In this document: positions 53,179 to 62,714 of the stretch, in pieces
Position numbering within the stretch: the stretch's first letter is position 1
How the letters are laid out: each line of letters begins with the position of its first letter
Origin: Yoonia maritima
GTDB taxonomy: Bacteria > Pseudomonadota > Alphaproteobacteria > Rhodobacterales > Rhodobacteraceae
DNA length: 64,000 bases
Reading direction: 5' to 3'
Assembly (NCBI RefSeq): GCF_003003285.1
Contig: NZ_PVTP01000004.1
Span: 248,001-312,000, forward strand
Notes under the pieces: model-generated
The model's database searches: none
What the model saw: only the letters and a program-made list of their open reading frames with translations
Told to the model about the DNA's origin: nothing
Position numbers and translations under genes: made by a program

Positions 53179-54009
53179 ATGACTGATAAACAACGCGAGC
53201 ACCTTAAGAACCGTATTGCTGTCGTTTTCGCATGGATCGTCGCCTGTATCTTTTTCTTCCCGATCTTTTGGATGGTTCTCACCAGCTTTAAGACCGAGGC
53301 ACAGGCAATTGCGATCCCGCCACAGCTGTTCTTTGAGCCAACATTGGAAAACTATACAGAAATCCAAGAGCGCACGAACTACAGCAAGTTTGCGATCAAC
53401 TCGGTTATCACCGCATTTGGCGGCACGCTATTGGCCCTGCTAATCGCAATTCCTTCGGCTTATGCAATGGCGTTCAACACTGGCCGTTGGACCAAAGATA
53501 TTCTGATGTGGATGCTGTCGACTAAGATGCTTCCTGCTGTTGGTGTGCTGATGCCGATCTACTTTTTGGCGCAAAAGACCGGGCTGTATGACACCAAAGG
53601 TCTGCTGGTCATTATCTATGCGCTGATGAACCTGCCAATCGTGATGTTGATCCTGTTCAACTACTTCCGCGAAATCCCCAAGGAAATCCTTGAGGCATCG
53701 CGCATGGACGGCACATCAACCTATAACGAAATCCGCCAGATTGTGATGCCATTGGCATGGGGTGGGATTGCGTCAACTGCGTTGCTGTCAATCATCCTTT
53801 GCTGGAATGAGGCATTCTGGTCTATCGTTTTGACAACAACTGACGCAACGACGCTGACATCATTTGTTGCATCATTCCAAGCACCTGAAGGTCTGTTCTG
53901 GGCCAAAGTGTCAGCTGTTTCGACGCTTGCCTGTGCACCTATCGTGGTCTTTGGCTGGCTTGCGCAAAAGCAACTGGTGCAAGGTCTGACATTCGGGGCG
54001 GTGAAGTAA
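53179..54009 (+). CDS. smoG: polyol ABC transporter permease
   Basis: A 276-residue permease of the MalG type with six helices. The EAA loop is PKEILEASRMDGTSTYNEIR. Its stop overlaps the start of the dehydrogenase gene by 1 base, linking uptake to oxidation. It pairs with SmoF. Confidence 0.92.
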   Translation: MTDKQREHLKNRIAVVFAWIVACIFFFPIFWMVLTSFKTEAQAIAIPPQLFFEPTLENYTEIQERTNYSKFAINSVITAFGGTLLALLIAIPSAYAMAFNTGRWTKDILMWMLSTKMLPAVGVLMPIYFLAQKTGLYDTKGLLVIIYALMNLPIVMLILFNYFREIPKEILEASRMDGTSTYNEIRQIVMPLAWGGIASTALLSIILCWNEAFWSIVLTTTDATTLTSFVASFQAPEGLFWAKVSAVSTLACAPIVVFGWLAQKQLVQGLTFGAVK

Positions 54010-54770
54010 TGGCACTGAATGCTGCCCCTGTCGATCTGACTGGTAAGGTCTGTTTGGTGACTGGCGCTTGCGGAGGCATTGGTGCCGCCGCAGTCGCCCA
54101 CTTTGCAGCGCTTGGCGCGACGGTCTACGCAACTGATGTGGCCGACAGCTTTGACGGCCCCGCGACATACAAACCGTTTGATCTTCTGTCTGATGACGGG
54201 TTGGCCGCTGCCCAAGAATGGATCAAATCCATTGCCCCGGACGTGTTGTTCAACAACGCGGCGATCTTTGACATGGGCGACGTGTTGACCGCTGATCTTG
54301 CGCAATACGATCGCCTGTTCGGGGTCAACGTGCGTGCATTTTATGCCGTTATGCAGGCAACAGCGCAGGCGATGGTGGCTGCGGGTAAACCCGGTTCGAT
54401 CATCAATCTAGCCAGCCAAGCAGGACATCGTGGCGAAGCCTTGGTCGCGCATTATTGTGCGACCAAAGCAGCCGTTATCAGCTATACACAATCTGCGGCG
54501 CTGGCTTTGGCGCCACATAAGATCCGCGTAAATGCGATATCCCCGGGTGTGATCGACACACCGATGTGGAAGCACGTTGATAGCTTATTCGCTAAATTCG
54601 AAGGCAAAGAGCCCGGACAGAAAAAGCGCGAAGTCGGAGAGGCCGTTCCGCTAGGCTATATGGGGTCACCCGACGATGTTGCGCGCGTTGCTGTTTTCCT
54701 CGCGTGTGACCAATCATCCTATATGACCGCACAGACCATCGGCGTCGATGGCGGCAACGTGCTGAGGTAG
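54009..54770 (+). CDS. smoS: sorbitol (L-iditol) 2-dehydrogenase, SDR family
   Basis: NAD-dependent oxidation of sorbitol to fructose (and galactitol to tagatose) in the cytoplasm. The 253-residue short-chain dehydrogenase has the cofactor motif VTGACGGIGAAAV, NNAA (FNNAAIFDMGD) and the catalytic Ser/Tyr/Lys in NLASQAGHRGEALVAHYCATK AAV. The run SQAGHRGEALV and VPLGYMGSPDD are close to R. sphaeroides SmoS. It is translationally coupled to smoG and followed after 4 bp by the AraC-type regulator. Confidence 0.9.
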   Translation: MALNAAPVDLTGKVCLVTGACGGIGAAAVAHFAALGATVYATDVADSFDGPATYKPFDLLSDDGLAAAQEWIKSIAPDVLFNNAAIFDMGDVLTADLAQYDRLFGVNVRAFYAVMQATAQAMVAAGKPGSIINLASQAGHRGEALVAHYCATKAAVISYTQSAALALAPHKIRVNAISPGVIDTPMWKHVDSLFAKFEGKEPGQKKREVGEAVPLGYMGSPDDVARVAVFLACDQSSYMTAQTIGVDGGNVLR

Positions 54771-54774
54771 CGCG

Positions 54775-55665
54775 ATGTCGATTATCCAACCAGAGCTTGA
54801 GGTTCTAGAAAGTAGCCCAGACAGTCTGCGCTATCTAGAACACGGCTGGCCGGATCCGTTATGCCGCTGGCATTCGCATAAAGAATGCGAATTGCATCTG
54901 ATCGTGGCAACCAATGGTCGTAGCTATGTTGGCGATTACATCGGTGACTTTGCACCGGGCGATTTGTTCCTGATCGGGCCACATCTGCCGCATAACTGGA
55001 TCACAGACGAAGTCTGGACCGATCCGGTCGCGCAACGCGATATGGTCATCCAATTTGATCATGAAAAGATCGAAGGCCTAGTGAAGTCGTTCCCAGAGTT
55101 CGAACCATCGCAAAACCTGATTAAACGATCCCAATGCGGTATCAAATTCAGTGGCTATCCGCTGGATGATGCAATGGCACGTATGGCGTCGCTGCGCGAT
55201 GGCACAGGGCCGCACCGCATTCTGGAGTTTTTCGATTTTCTAACGGTTCTGGCAGAACACCCAGACACAGAAACCATGTCGATCCAGAAAATCGACCATG
55301 CCAAACGCAGCAAACAACAGATCAAGATTTGCGATGTTGTTGACCACATCGTCCAGAATTTCTCGGATGAGATGTCGGTCGAAAGCGCTGCAAAAATGGC
55401 CGGCATGACTGAGGCTACGTTCCGCCGGAATTTTCAAGCCACCACAGGTCATCGGTTTGTTGAATTCGTGAATGGTGTGCGGATCGGACAGGCCTGCGGG
55501 ATGCTTTATGCGACCGACGAACAAGTGGCTGCGATCTGCTACCAAGTTGGGTTCCAAAACCTTGCGAACTTTAACCGGCACTTTCTAAAAATGAAGGGCA
55601 TGACGCCGTCTGCCTATCGGGACAAAGCCCGAAAAGATTTGATCCCTACAAAGGAAACCGCGTGA
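54775..55665 (+). CDS. AraC-family regulator of the polyol operon
   Basis: A 296-residue activator with an N-terminal cupin sensor (residues ~25-105; WHSHKECELHLIV, GDLFLIGPHLPHNW) and two C-terminal helix-turn-helix units (SVESAAKMAGMTEATFRRNF, then VAAICYQVGFQNLANFNRHF). It lies inside the operon between smoS and mtlK, so more inducer gives more regulator. It probably senses a polyol and binds the repeats upstream of smoE. Its stop overlaps the mtlK start (TGATG). Confidence 0.88.
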   Translation: MSIIQPELEVLESSPDSLRYLEHGWPDPLCRWHSHKECELHLIVATNGRSYVGDYIGDFAPGDLFLIGPHLPHNWITDEVWTDPVAQRDMVIQFDHEKIEGLVKSFPEFEPSQNLIKRSQCGIKFSGYPLDDAMARMASLRDGTGPHRILEFFDFLTVLAEHPDTETMSIQKIDHAKRSKQQIKICDVVDHIVQNFSDEMSVESAAKMAGMTEATFRRNFQATTGHRFVEFVNGVRIGQACGMLYATDEQVAAICYQVGFQNLANFNRHFLKMKGMTPSAYRDKARKDLIPTKETA

Positions 55666-57077
55666 TGACTCAATCCGCTATCGCCAACATCTTTGAGACG
55701 ACTTACGACCGTGCGAATTGCGCGGTTGGTGTTGTGCATCTTGGGTTTGGCGCATTCCACCGCGCACACCAAGCCCAGTACATTGATGACTATATGCAAG
55801 AAACGGGCGATCTTGCTTGGGGCATTGCCGCCGTAAACCTGCGTGCGCCAGAAGCTGAAACATTTGCGCAATGCGCGACATGGGACAATGGTTATCTGCT
55901 GAAATCAACAACGCCAGAAGGTGTGGTTTCGCTGCGCCGGGTACGTAGCCACGTCGGCTTTGCCGATTGGTCAAAAGATGCGTCAGGCGCTGAAGCGCTG
56001 CTCGAGCAGCCTAGCGTGCACATGGTGACCATCACGGTCACCGAAAGCGGCTATTATACTGACCCGAAAGGCGCGTTGGACGCAAACGATGCAACCATCA
56101 AGGCCGAGGTTTCAGGCGGGGCGCAGACAACAGTCTATGCTTATCTGCAGGCCGCACTTTTGCGTCGGATGGCCGCGAGTGGTCAGCCGATTACAGTTTG
56201 TTGCTGCGATAACATCCGCCAAAACGGCAAAATGCTGAAAGCAAACTTTGCTGCTTATCTGGCGCTGACCGGGCAGGGTGATTTGGCCGCTTGGGTCGCG
56301 GAAAACGTCACGTTCCCTTGCTCAATGGTTGACCGGATTACGCCGCGTTCGACACCTGCGTTGACGACCGAACTATCTGAGACAACCGGCGAAATCGTTG
56401 TACAACCCATTGCGGCTGAAGCATTCGTTCAGTGGGTATTGCAGGACAATTTTGCGGGGCCAATGCCTGCGTTGGATAAGGTCGATGTTACGGTCACGGC
56501 GAATGTGGATCCTTATGAAGAAACTAAGATCCGCGTCCTGAATGGTGGCCATACCTGCCTGACCTATCTTGGGGCGTTGCATGGGATCGAAACCTTTGAT
56601 CAGGCGATGCGTGTTCCAGAACTGTTCGACCATTTCTGGAATTACGAGACCCAAGAAGTGCTTCCGGCGCTAACGATTGAGCTACCTTTTTCGAAAGAGG
56701 CGTATCTTGATGACATCGCGGCACGGTTTAAGAACGAAGCCATTGCCGACACAGTCGCTCGTATCTGTGCCGACGGTGTGGCAAAGTTCCCGATCTTCAT
56801 TCGTCCGACGCTGGAAGGGTGCCTAAAGCAAGGTATCATGCCGCATCATGGCATTCGCAGCATCGCAAGCTGGTACGTGTTTTCGCAACACGTTGTAGCA
56901 GGTCGCATTCCTTTTGATTATCTCGAACCAAGCTGGGACGCCTTGAAGTCCATGCTTGGCACGGATGATTTTATCACTTCTCAGCAGCTTTGGGGTGATC
57001 TTCCCACAGCCTTCCCCGCATTCGCCGACACATTGCGTGCGGCCATCAAAGACATGGAGCAATCATGGCCAGTTTGA
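55665..57077 (+). CDS. mtlK: mannitol 2-dehydrogenase
   Basis: NAD-dependent oxidation of D-mannitol to fructose (also arabitol/sorbitol in relatives). The 470-residue long-chain polyol dehydrogenase opens [17 protein letters not shown], the family cofactor site, and has [18 protein letters not shown], with the catalytic Lys region and Asn/His partners. AAAGGAAA precedes the start, and ATG 55665 overlaps the regulator stop. Its last 13 bases overlap smoK. With SmoS it brings mannitol and sorbitol to fructose; no fructokinase gene is in the window. Confidence 0.93.
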   Translation: MTQSAIANIFETTYDRANCAVGVVHLGFGAFHRAHQAQYIDDYMQETGDLAWGIAAVNLRAPEAETFAQCATWDNGYLLKSTTPEGVVSLRRVRSHVGFADWSKDASGAEALLEQPSVHMVTITVTESGYYTDPKGALDANDATIKAEVSGGAQTTVYAYLQAALLRRMAASGQPITVCCCDNIRQNGKMLKANFAAYLALTGQGDLAAWVAENVTFPCSMVDRITPRSTPALTTELSETTGEIVVQPIAAEAFVQWVLQDNFAGPMPALDKVDVTVTANVDPYEETKIRVLNGGHTCLTYLGALHGIETFDQAMRVPELFDHFWNYETQEVLPALTIELPFSKEAYLDDIAARFKNEAIADTVARICADGVAKFPIFIRPTLEGCLKQGIMPHHGIRSIASWYVFSQHVVAGRIPFDYLEPSWDALKSMLGTDDFITSQQLWGDLPTAFPAFADTLRAAIKDMEQSWPV

Positions 57078-58084
57078 CAATTCGCGACGTACGCAAATCA
57101 TATGGTCCAGTGCAGGTAATGCACGGGATCGACCTTGATATCGAAGACGGCGAATTCGTCGTATTCGTTGGACCGTCAGGTTGCGGTAAATCTACGCTGC
57201 TGCGGATGATTGCGGGCCTTGAAGATATAACAAGCGGTACGGTTGCAATCGACGATAACGTCGTGAACGAGGTTGCACCATCTAAGCGTGAAGTCGCGAT
57301 GGTGTTCCAGACATATGCGCTTTATCCGCATATGACCGTTTATAAAAACATGGCGTTCGGTCTTCAGCAGATCAAAACACCCGAAGACGAAATTGATCGC
57401 CGCGTGAAAGCTGCCGCTGAGGTTTTGCAGATCACTGATTATCTGGACCGCAGCCCCCGTAACCTTTCGGGTGGTCAGCGTCAGCGTGTGGCCATCGGCC
57501 GTGCGATTGTACGCGATCCAAAGGTATTCTTGTTCGACGAACCATTGTCGAACCTTGATGCCGCCCTGCGTGTTCAGACCCGGTTTGAAATCTCAAAACT
57601 GCATGAACGTCTTGGGTCAACCATGATCTATGTGACTCACGATCAGGTCGAAGCGATGACGCTGGCCGATAAGATCGTGGTTCTACGCGATGGCCGTGTT
57701 GAACAAGTTGGGTCGCCAACCGATCTGTACGATCATCCTGATAACATGTTCGTTGCGCAGTTCATTGGTAGCCCAAAGATGAACTTTTTTGTGCCCGCCG
57801 AACTGGACGCTGGCGTAGGCGTACAAGTTGGTGCAGGCCAAGTTCTAGGCATCCGGCCAGAGCATCTGCTGCCCGCCACGGAAGGCGAGGGATGGCTTTC
57901 AGGTACCGTCGATCTAGTTGAAAACCTTGGCGAATACGTTCTGGTTCACTTGACCACGCGCGAAGGAAACTCTTTTGTCGCGAAGATGGAACGGACTGCG
58001 ATCAAGAGCGGCACAACGCTGTCATTCAAAGCAGACCCAGCGATGACACATCGTTTTGACGAGGCATCAGGCGCTCGCGTCTAA
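57065..58084 (+). CDS. smoK: polyol ABC transporter ATP-binding protein
   Basis: A 339-residue MalK/UgpC-type ATPase. Walker A ([15 protein letters not shown]), Q-loop ([12 protein letters not shown]), signature ([15 protein letters not shown]), Walker B ([16 protein letters not shown]) and the C-terminal TOBE domain ([10 protein letters not shown]) are intact. It is the last gene of the operon, far from the permeases but overlapping mtlK by 13 bases, the same order as in Rhodobacter smo operons. A terminator follows 11 bp after the stop. Confidence 0.93.
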   Translation: MASLTIRDVRKSYGPVQVMHGIDLDIEDGEFVVFVGPSGCGKSTLLRMIAGLEDITSGTVAIDDNVVNEVAPSKREVAMVFQTYALYPHMTVYKNMAFGLQQIKTPEDEIDRRVKAAAEVLQITDYLDRSPRNLSGGQRQRVAIGRAIVRDPKVFLFDEPLSNLDAALRVQTRFEISKLHERLGSTMIYVTHDQVEAMTLADKIVVLRDGRVEQVGSPTDLYDHPDNMFVAQFIGSPKMNFFVPAELDAGVGVQVGAGQVLGIRPEHLLPATEGEGWLSGTVDLVENLGEYVLVHLTTREGNSFVAKMERTAIKSGTTLSFKADPAMTHRFDEASGARV

Positions 58085-58094
58085 ATATTAACTG

Positions 58095-58135
58095 CACCGC
58101 CCTGCGTTTCGCGGGGCGGTGGGTTAAAACCCACC
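58095..58135. terminator. bidirectional terminator between smoK and lipB
   Basis: Two overlapping hairpins: CACCGCCC...GGGCGGTG with inner GCG/CGC (58095-58121), and GGTGGGTT / AACCCACC (58118-58135). They share bases, so only one can form at a time. They end just before the lipB stop, serving the convergent genes. Confidence 0.75.
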
Positions 58136-58780
58136 CTACATTGTTTGATCAAATGTCTGGCGTAGTGCGACGTCCAGATCATTCATTGTGACCGGCAGTC
58201 CAAGGTCGACAAGGCTGGTCACGCCATGATCCGTGATCCCGCAGGGCACGATCCCTTCAAAGTGGCTTAGGTCTGGATCGACATTGATCGACATCCCGTG
58301 AAACGATACCCATTTGCGCAAGCGAATACCAAGGGCCGCGATTTTGTCTTCGGCGGGATTCCCATCTGCTTGCAGGGGCTTTTCTGGGCGCTGCACCCAG
58401 ACACCCACCCGACCTTCGCGAATTTCGCCTTTGATGTTGAACGTATCAAGCGTCGCAATCACCCAGGTCTCCAGGTCTTTGACAAATTGGCGGACATCGC
58501 GTCCACGTTTTGCAACATCAAGCATCACATAAGCAACGCGCTGACCCGGACCATGATAGGTGTATTCGCCGCCGCGCCGGGCCTCGAACACAGGGAAACG
58601 ATCTGGGTCGATAAGGTCTACAGATTTAGCAGATGTACCCGCCGTATAAAGCGGGGGATGTTCAAGCAGCCAAATGCATTCTTCGGCTTCACCACGCGAG
58701 ATTGCATCAACGCGGGTTTCCATGAAGCTCAGCGCCTCAGCATAGTCGGTCAGCCCGTCTGATATAATCCATTCAACCAT
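58136..58780 (-). CDS. lipB: octanoyltransferase
   Basis: Moves octanoyl from acyl carrier protein to lipoyl domains, the first step of lipoate synthesis. The 214-residue enzyme has [34 protein letters not shown] (HGPGQ motif), [16 protein letters not shown] and the catalytic Cys in GIVPCGI. ATG 58780 follows GGAG. The open frame continues another 108 codons upstream through the tRNA gene, which cannot be coding. Confidence 0.95.
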   Translation of the reverse strand: MVEWIISDGLTDYAEALSFMETRVDAISRGEAEECIWLLEHPPLYTAGTSAKSVDLIDPDRFPVFEARRGGEYTYHGPGQRVAYVMLDVAKRGRDVRQFVKDLETWVIATLDTFNIKGEIREGRVGVWVQRPEKPLQADGNPAEDKIAALGIRLRKWVSFHGMSINVDPDLSHFEGIVPCGITDHGVTSLVDLGLPVTMNDLDVALRQTFDQTM

Positions 58781-58930
58781 GGTGTGGTGTCTCCTGTTGG
58801 TTTTGATATGGCGGCGCGCGCTTGAAATGTCACCCCTGTTCGCGCCAAGATGCACTGGTTGCGCTTTGAGTGCGTTTTGCCTCTTGGCAAGCCGAGACCG
58901 CTGCACTAGAAGCGCGGCAGCTAATGACTT

Positions 58931-59017
58931 GCGGTCGTGGCGGAATTGGTAGACGCGCAGCGTTGAGGTCGCTGTGAGGTAACACTCGTGGGGGTTCGAG
59001 TCCCCCCGACCGCACCA
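58931..59017 (+). tRNA. tRNA-Leu (GAG), 3' end used as integration site
   Basis: Acceptor stem GCGGTCG / CGACCGC, D-arm GGCGGAATTGGTAGACGC, anticodon stem CAGCG / CGCTG around loop TTGAGGT (anticodon GAG), long variable arm, T-loop GGTTCGAGTCC and encoded CCA. It reads CUC/CUU. The last 14 bases (59004-59017) recur at 62715-62728, marking the insertion of a mobile element. Confidence 0.95.
59004..59017 (+). other. attL core (tRNA-Leu 3' end)
   Basis: CCCCGACCGCACCA, the last 14 bases of the tRNA gene including CCA, identical to 62715-62728. Integration here keeps the tRNA intact. Confidence 0.8.
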
Positions 59018-59073
59018 GAACCACCTCTTGAAGGTGTTGTTTTTCAAGCATATCATGACATTAGAGCCCCTCC

Positions 59074-59104
59074 TGAGACACAAATTGGGACACATTGGGG
59101 ACAC
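59074..59104 (+). repeat. putative integrase arm-type sites, left
   Basis: Three spaced repeats, TGAGACAC (59074), TGGGACAC (59086) and TGGGGACAC (59096), lie between the att core and the integrase start. The same octamer recurs twice near the right end. This fits arm-binding sites of a tyrosine integrase. Confidence 0.5.
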
Positions 59105-59109
59105 TTCGC

Positions 59110-60054
59110 ATGGTTTTTGTGATGAAGCTCAAATACGTTGACACGCTTTCAGGGGGCCGCAAACGGTTCCGCAGACGATACCCTAAAGCCGTTGCTGAGG
59201 TGCTGGGGGAGTCGGTTTTGCAGGTCGCGATGAAGGCCCGTGACGGTGCCGACCTGTTTACTGAGCATGCCAAACTTCTTTCTGAATATGAAACGATCGT
59301 GGCCAAGGCCAAACGGAAGGCGTCCCAAGGAGGTCAGCTCACCCCAATAGAGCATTGGCGGGAAGCTGTTGCCGAGGCTGAGGCTTTAGTTCGAGGTATA
59401 ACAGGGGTGAGGAGTGAGGATGAAGCGCGTCAGGTGCTCGCAGATGATCTTAGGCATCGTGGTGCTGACCCTGTTCTTTATCGTGCTGTGGTCGAACCGG
59501 AAGCGGATGAGCCAGCGGTTACAATGCTGGATGCCAAGGAAATGTACCGTAAGGAGCGTATGGGCGGGGCAACAGGACGCAACCAACTAAACCGTTTGGA
59601 GCGCGTTTGTCGGCGGATAGAAGGTTCGTTGGGGCCGCTTAATAAGATCGCTCTGGTCGACCTAAAGCGGGAGCAAGCAAGGAAACTCAGGGATGATATG
59701 CTTGCTGCGAAGAAGAAGGACGGTTCCCCTCTATCAACCGCAACGGTCAGGCGAGAACTGGACATGGTTCGCGCTATGGTCTCAATCGCAATACGCGAGC
59801 ATGACCTTCAAGGGAAAGCACACAACCCTTTTGATGGGCTTGAGTTGGCAAAGCCGGATGCTGCGCCGGAGAATGAGTTTGATAAGCGAGACCCGCTACC
59901 ACGTGATGTAATTTTGGCAATGCGTCAGCGTATGAAAAGCAAACTCAGGGAGCCCATGCTGGGTATTATTTGGCGTTTGCTGGAAGGCACCGGATGTCGT
60001 GGGGCGGAGATAGTTGGGTTGAGGGTCGAAGACGTTCAACTCAACTGCAAATAA
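59110..60054 (+). pseudogene. truncated tyrosine-recombinase integrase
   Basis: The 314-residue product has the arm-binding N-terminal region ([20 protein letters not shown]), the core-binding SAM-like domain (~residues 140-240) and only the beginning of the catalytic domain. GTGCRGAEIVGLRVEDV holds the first catalytic Arg, then a stop follows at 60054. The His-x-x-Arg box and nucleophile Tyr are absent, and no continuation is seen in the other frames downstream, so a deletion rather than a simple frameshift is likely. It cannot recombine DNA by itself. The start could also be GTG/ATG at 59119-59122. Confidence 0.82.
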
Positions 60055-60063
60055 GGCTCACCG

Positions 60064-60402
60064 ATGCATGACCCGCGACGGTGCCCGATGTGCAGCACCC
60101 AATTCATTCCTAAACAGATCAACAGCACAGCCTGTTCAAAGCGCTGCCAGCGCCGTGTCGAACACCTCCGAGCGAAAGGCCGTGAGTATGACCGAGGCTT
60201 GCGCAGCATCACCTTAGAGACTCTGGAGGGGGTGCTACAGGTCCGAGAGGCTGATGCTGAGGTGCAAGCCCAGATTGATGCTGAAGAGGCTGAGAGGGCC
60301 GCTGAGGAGTCCGCGCGGTATCGCCAAGATGCAGACCTCCTCTATCAGCAAGAACGTGAATGGATGGACCGCTTCCACCTCACAATCTCCCTCCAACATT
60401 GA
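60064..60402 (+). CDS. small zinc-ribbon protein in the remnant element
   Basis: A 112-residue protein with a treble-clef-like zinc site at its N-terminus, RRCPMCSTQFIPKQINSTAC then SKRCQRRVEH (two Cys pairs, C-x2-C and C-x3-C). A long Glu/Ala-rich helix follows, probably a coiled coil (residues ~55-95). It begins 9 bp after the integrase stop. Similar small zinc proteins are common in phages and islands as DNA- or RNA-binding accessory factors. The function is not known, and the gene could be a non-essential leftover. Confidence 0.55.
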   Translation: MHDPRRCPMCSTQFIPKQINSTACSKRCQRRVEHLRAKGREYDRGLRSITLETLEGVLQVREADAEVQAQIDAEEAERAAEESARYRQDADLLYQQEREWMDRFHLTISLQH

Positions 60403-60511
60403 ACAGCAGTAGGCAGCATTCGCCCGCCTTTGCGCTTTTGGTCAGGCCCTCTTGGGCAGGCTTGAGTGCTGTCTTCTCCTATTCAACCTTCAACAAAGAG
60501 ATCATGACCAT

Positions 60512-60814
60512 ATGACAAAACAGACGACAAAGAAGAAAACCCCCAGAACATTCAAACCGAAGGCCTGCGTGAGGTGTGATGCCGAGTTCATGCCGACAAA
60601 CGGTGTAGCCAAGTATTGCGAGGGGTGTCGCGCTGAAGTGCGGCTTGAGCAACGTCGGAAAGCAACCCGTAAATGGCAACTGAACAATCCCGACCATTGG
60701 CGTAAAAACAACCCCAAGGGGCAGGGACGTCTGCCATTGCCAAGGCAGCAGGACTATCCCGGCAAGCGGTTCTCCGTATCAAGGCCGACCCGGTGCATGC
60801 TGAGGGGGTGTTGA
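60512..60814 (+). CDS. second small zinc-ribbon protein in the remnant element
   Basis: A 100-residue, very basic protein. After a Lys-rich start (MTKQTTKKKTPRTFKPKACV) comes a zinc site C-x2-C ... C-x2-C (KACVRCDAEFMPTNGVAKYC, EGCRAEV). Then follows an Arg/Lys helix and a Pro/Arg-rich tail. The zinc part resembles that of the 60064-60402 protein in layout (Cys pair, aromatic-x-Pro, Cys pair), suggesting an old duplication. ATG 60512 is chosen because the zinc domain follows; the earlier in-frame start is poor. Role unknown. Confidence 0.5.
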   Translation: MTKQTTKKKTPRTFKPKACVRCDAEFMPTNGVAKYCEGCRAEVRLEQRRKATRKWQLNNPDHWRKNNPKGQGRLPLPRQQDYPGKRFSVSRPTRCMLRGC

Positions 60815-60940
60815 GTGCATGGGAGGGGCGTCAGTGACCTGTGTTTTCACATAGGGCAGTATTGCTGACCTATGTCTTAGGTGCGCATGTTCGCTACAGT
60901 GATCAGTTGTTTTCGAACAAGTCGCAAGCGCCGCCTAACC

Positions 60941-61504
60941 CTAGCACCCCCCGTAGTTTTTGTTCCCACTACTTGTGATTGTGTATGTGCCGCCTCTTGG
61001 CCCAGTGTAGCATCTAGAGCTTGATCGGGGCCTGTACGTGCTAACACGTGGGGCGCTGTAGTTGGCAGCTTGTCTGATTTGACGACCATACTCACATGCG
61101 AGGCCATCACCGTCGCGGTCAAGATCGTTTGGGTCGGAGATTGGACCGCCGATAGACAAAAAATATCTTTGGGCTTCTGCGCCACTACTAAAGTTTGAGC
61201 AGTCAAGGTCCTGAGAAGTGTTTGTTGTTTGTAGCGGGGATGATGGTCTTGTGTACAGGGATTGACCTAAGCCAGCAGCGGTCGAGCGCCCGTAATTTGT
61301 GCCGTAGCACTGTCTGACACCCCTAATAACCAGCTCTGCCTCAATCATTTGTTTTTGAACTGGCGGTGTGCTTGGCGATATATATGCGCTGCACAATCCA
61401 GATTGGGATGATGCCCTGAAGGTGGATGAGGCTTGGCTTGGCTGCATCAAGGCTGGCGAGCAACCTGCTAGCGTAAGTGCAATGAGCGGAATGTGCTTTA
61501 ACAT
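60941..61504 (-). CDS. excalibur-domain lipoprotein
   Basis: A 187-residue probable lipoprotein. The signal MLKHIPLIALTLAGCSPALM has the lipobox LAGC. A central region is followed by an excalibur domain (residues ~100-142; LDCSNFSSGAEAQRYFLSI, then DPNDLDRDGDGLACEYGRQI) with its DxDxDG Ca-binding loop and two Cys. The last 35 residues (SRCYTGPRGGTYTITSSGNK, NYGGC) are a separate Gly-rich motif also seen at the end of nuclease-like and surface proteins. It is a cargo gene of the element. An inverted repeat overlaps its start codon. Confidence 0.75.
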   Translation of the reverse strand: MLKHIPLIALTLAGCSPALMQPSQASSTFRASSQSGLCSAYISPSTPPVQKQMIEAELVIRGVRQCYGTNYGRSTAAGLGQSLYTRPSSPLQTTNTSQDLDCSNFSSGAEAQRYFLSIGGPISDPNDLDRDGDGLACEYGRQIRQAANYSAPRVSTYRPRSSSRCYTGPRGGTYTITSSGNKNYGGC

Positions 61505-61530
61505 GTAAATACCTTAGATTGTATTTACAT
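61503..61530. promoter_or_regulatory. inverted repeat over the start of the excalibur gene
   Basis: ATGTAAATA and TATTTACAT form a perfect 9-bp inverted repeat with a 10-bp spacer. The left arm covers the start codon on the minus strand. It could be an operator or an mRNA hairpin hiding the start. Confidence 0.5.
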
Positions 61531-61692
61531 ACTGAAGCTGACCCGAAAGGATTGCACAATGAAAATCTTCTCTGGCCCATATTGATGATGAAGAGGACGA
61601 GAGGGCCGTGAGATATGCAGGGTAGTTTCGACGCACGCGGCGAATGCATGGATAGGGCCGGAAACAGTAGCTGCGAGCCCATTTTCAGCTTT

Positions 61693-62391
61693 TCACCCCG
61701 GGCGGTGTGCGCGAAATGCTTCCGGTAAGCCAATCAGAAGGAGTAGGGCGGCAGTAATCACAAATACCCAATAACCGACAGCGCCAAGCAATAGAGCTCC
61801 ACACACTCCTCCCAATGTGAAACAGGTGAGGGTAAGGCTATGAAGGCTGAGTTTTGGAAGTGCCTCCTTCTGCAATGTCTTGCCTCCAATCATCGCAGCA
61901 AGTTCTATGCCGATGTCTGTTGCCATACCTGATACATGCGTCGTTCGCACTTTAGCCTTTGATATCATCGTAGTGGCCGCGTTTTGTGACCCCATAACAA
62001 AGCTAAGGGCGACGACTAGATATGTTTCATGTGCATCAGAGGAATACATCGCAAGCGCGACACCAAGCAGCAAAAGGATTAACGCCTCCGCGATAATGAC
62101 CATAGCGTAAATCGAGCGGACCTGCTTTCGTTCGCCTGTTTGTACAGCGACGGCGGCTAGACTAGCGCCACAGACGAAGGCGACCACCAGACCAAAAAAA
62201 GAAAACGAGGCAAGGATTGCGCCATTCGCTAAGTTATCAGCAAATGCAGAGATGTTTCCCGTCATGTTCGCAGTAAACGACCCAGCAATTAGGAAGCCAA
62301 CGGCATTCAGGGCCCCCGCAATCGACGACAATAGTCCTGCCAATACCAGATCGATATTCGCAGTACGTGCCTCACCAACTCTGATTAGCAT
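61693..62391 (-). CDS. DUF1275 (YoaK-type) membrane protein
   Basis: A 232-residue inner-membrane protein with about six helices. The family run [20 protein letters not shown], then GNISAF, and the later [20 protein letters not shown] and SGMATDIG are typical of DUF1275, whose members may be small-molecule permeases; no substrate is known. It is a cargo gene near the right end of the integrative element, read towards the excalibur gene with 188 bp of apparent non-coding DNA between. Confidence 0.83.
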   Translation of the reverse strand: MLIRVGEARTANIDLVLAGLLSSIAGALNAVGFLIAGSFTANMTGNISAFADNLANGAILASFSFFGLVVAFVCGASLAAVAVQTGERKQVRSIYAMVIIAEALILLLLGVALAMYSSDAHETYLVVALSFVMGSQNAATTMISKAKVRTTHVSGMATDIGIELAAMIGGKTLQKEALPKLSLHSLTLTCFTLGGVCGALLLGAVGYWVFVITAALLLLIGLPEAFRAHRPG

Positions 62392-62609
62392 TGTATGGCC
62401 TTACCATTTGTATTTTTTGAATGATATGACGGTGTGCGGTCGTTCGCAAAGAGGTTAGGTTTGCCCCCACAACCAACAACATAATGTCGGATGCCGTGTT
62501 GAAGAAATGCTGTTCGTCCGAAAGTTTGATAAAGGTTTTTTTAAGATTGAGCGGTTGCTTTCCTTAAATGTTCTCTCGCCTTATTAGGCTTGCCTTCACA
62601 TCATCAATA

Positions 62610-62640
62610 TGGGACACAAAACATACCCGTTATGGGACAC
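62610..62640 (+). repeat. putative integrase arm-type sites, right
   Basis: TGGGACAC at 62610-62617 and again at 62633-62640, the same octamer as beside the integrase gene at the left end, 75-105 bp inside the attR core. Confidence 0.5.
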
Positions 62641-62714
62641 TGAGGGGTAATCTCTTTCTGTAAAATTGTTTGAAAACAATTACTTGATTGGTGCTTCGTG
62701 GAGCTGGTAAGGCA

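Noticed and set aside
58781-59104. N-terminal extension of lipB
   Set aside because: It would translate the tRNA-Leu gene and the att region; ATG 58780 has a good ribosome site and the family starts there.
60877-61206. 109-codon open frame on the minus strand
   Set aside because: It overlaps the excalibur lipoprotein in another frame and shows no domain.
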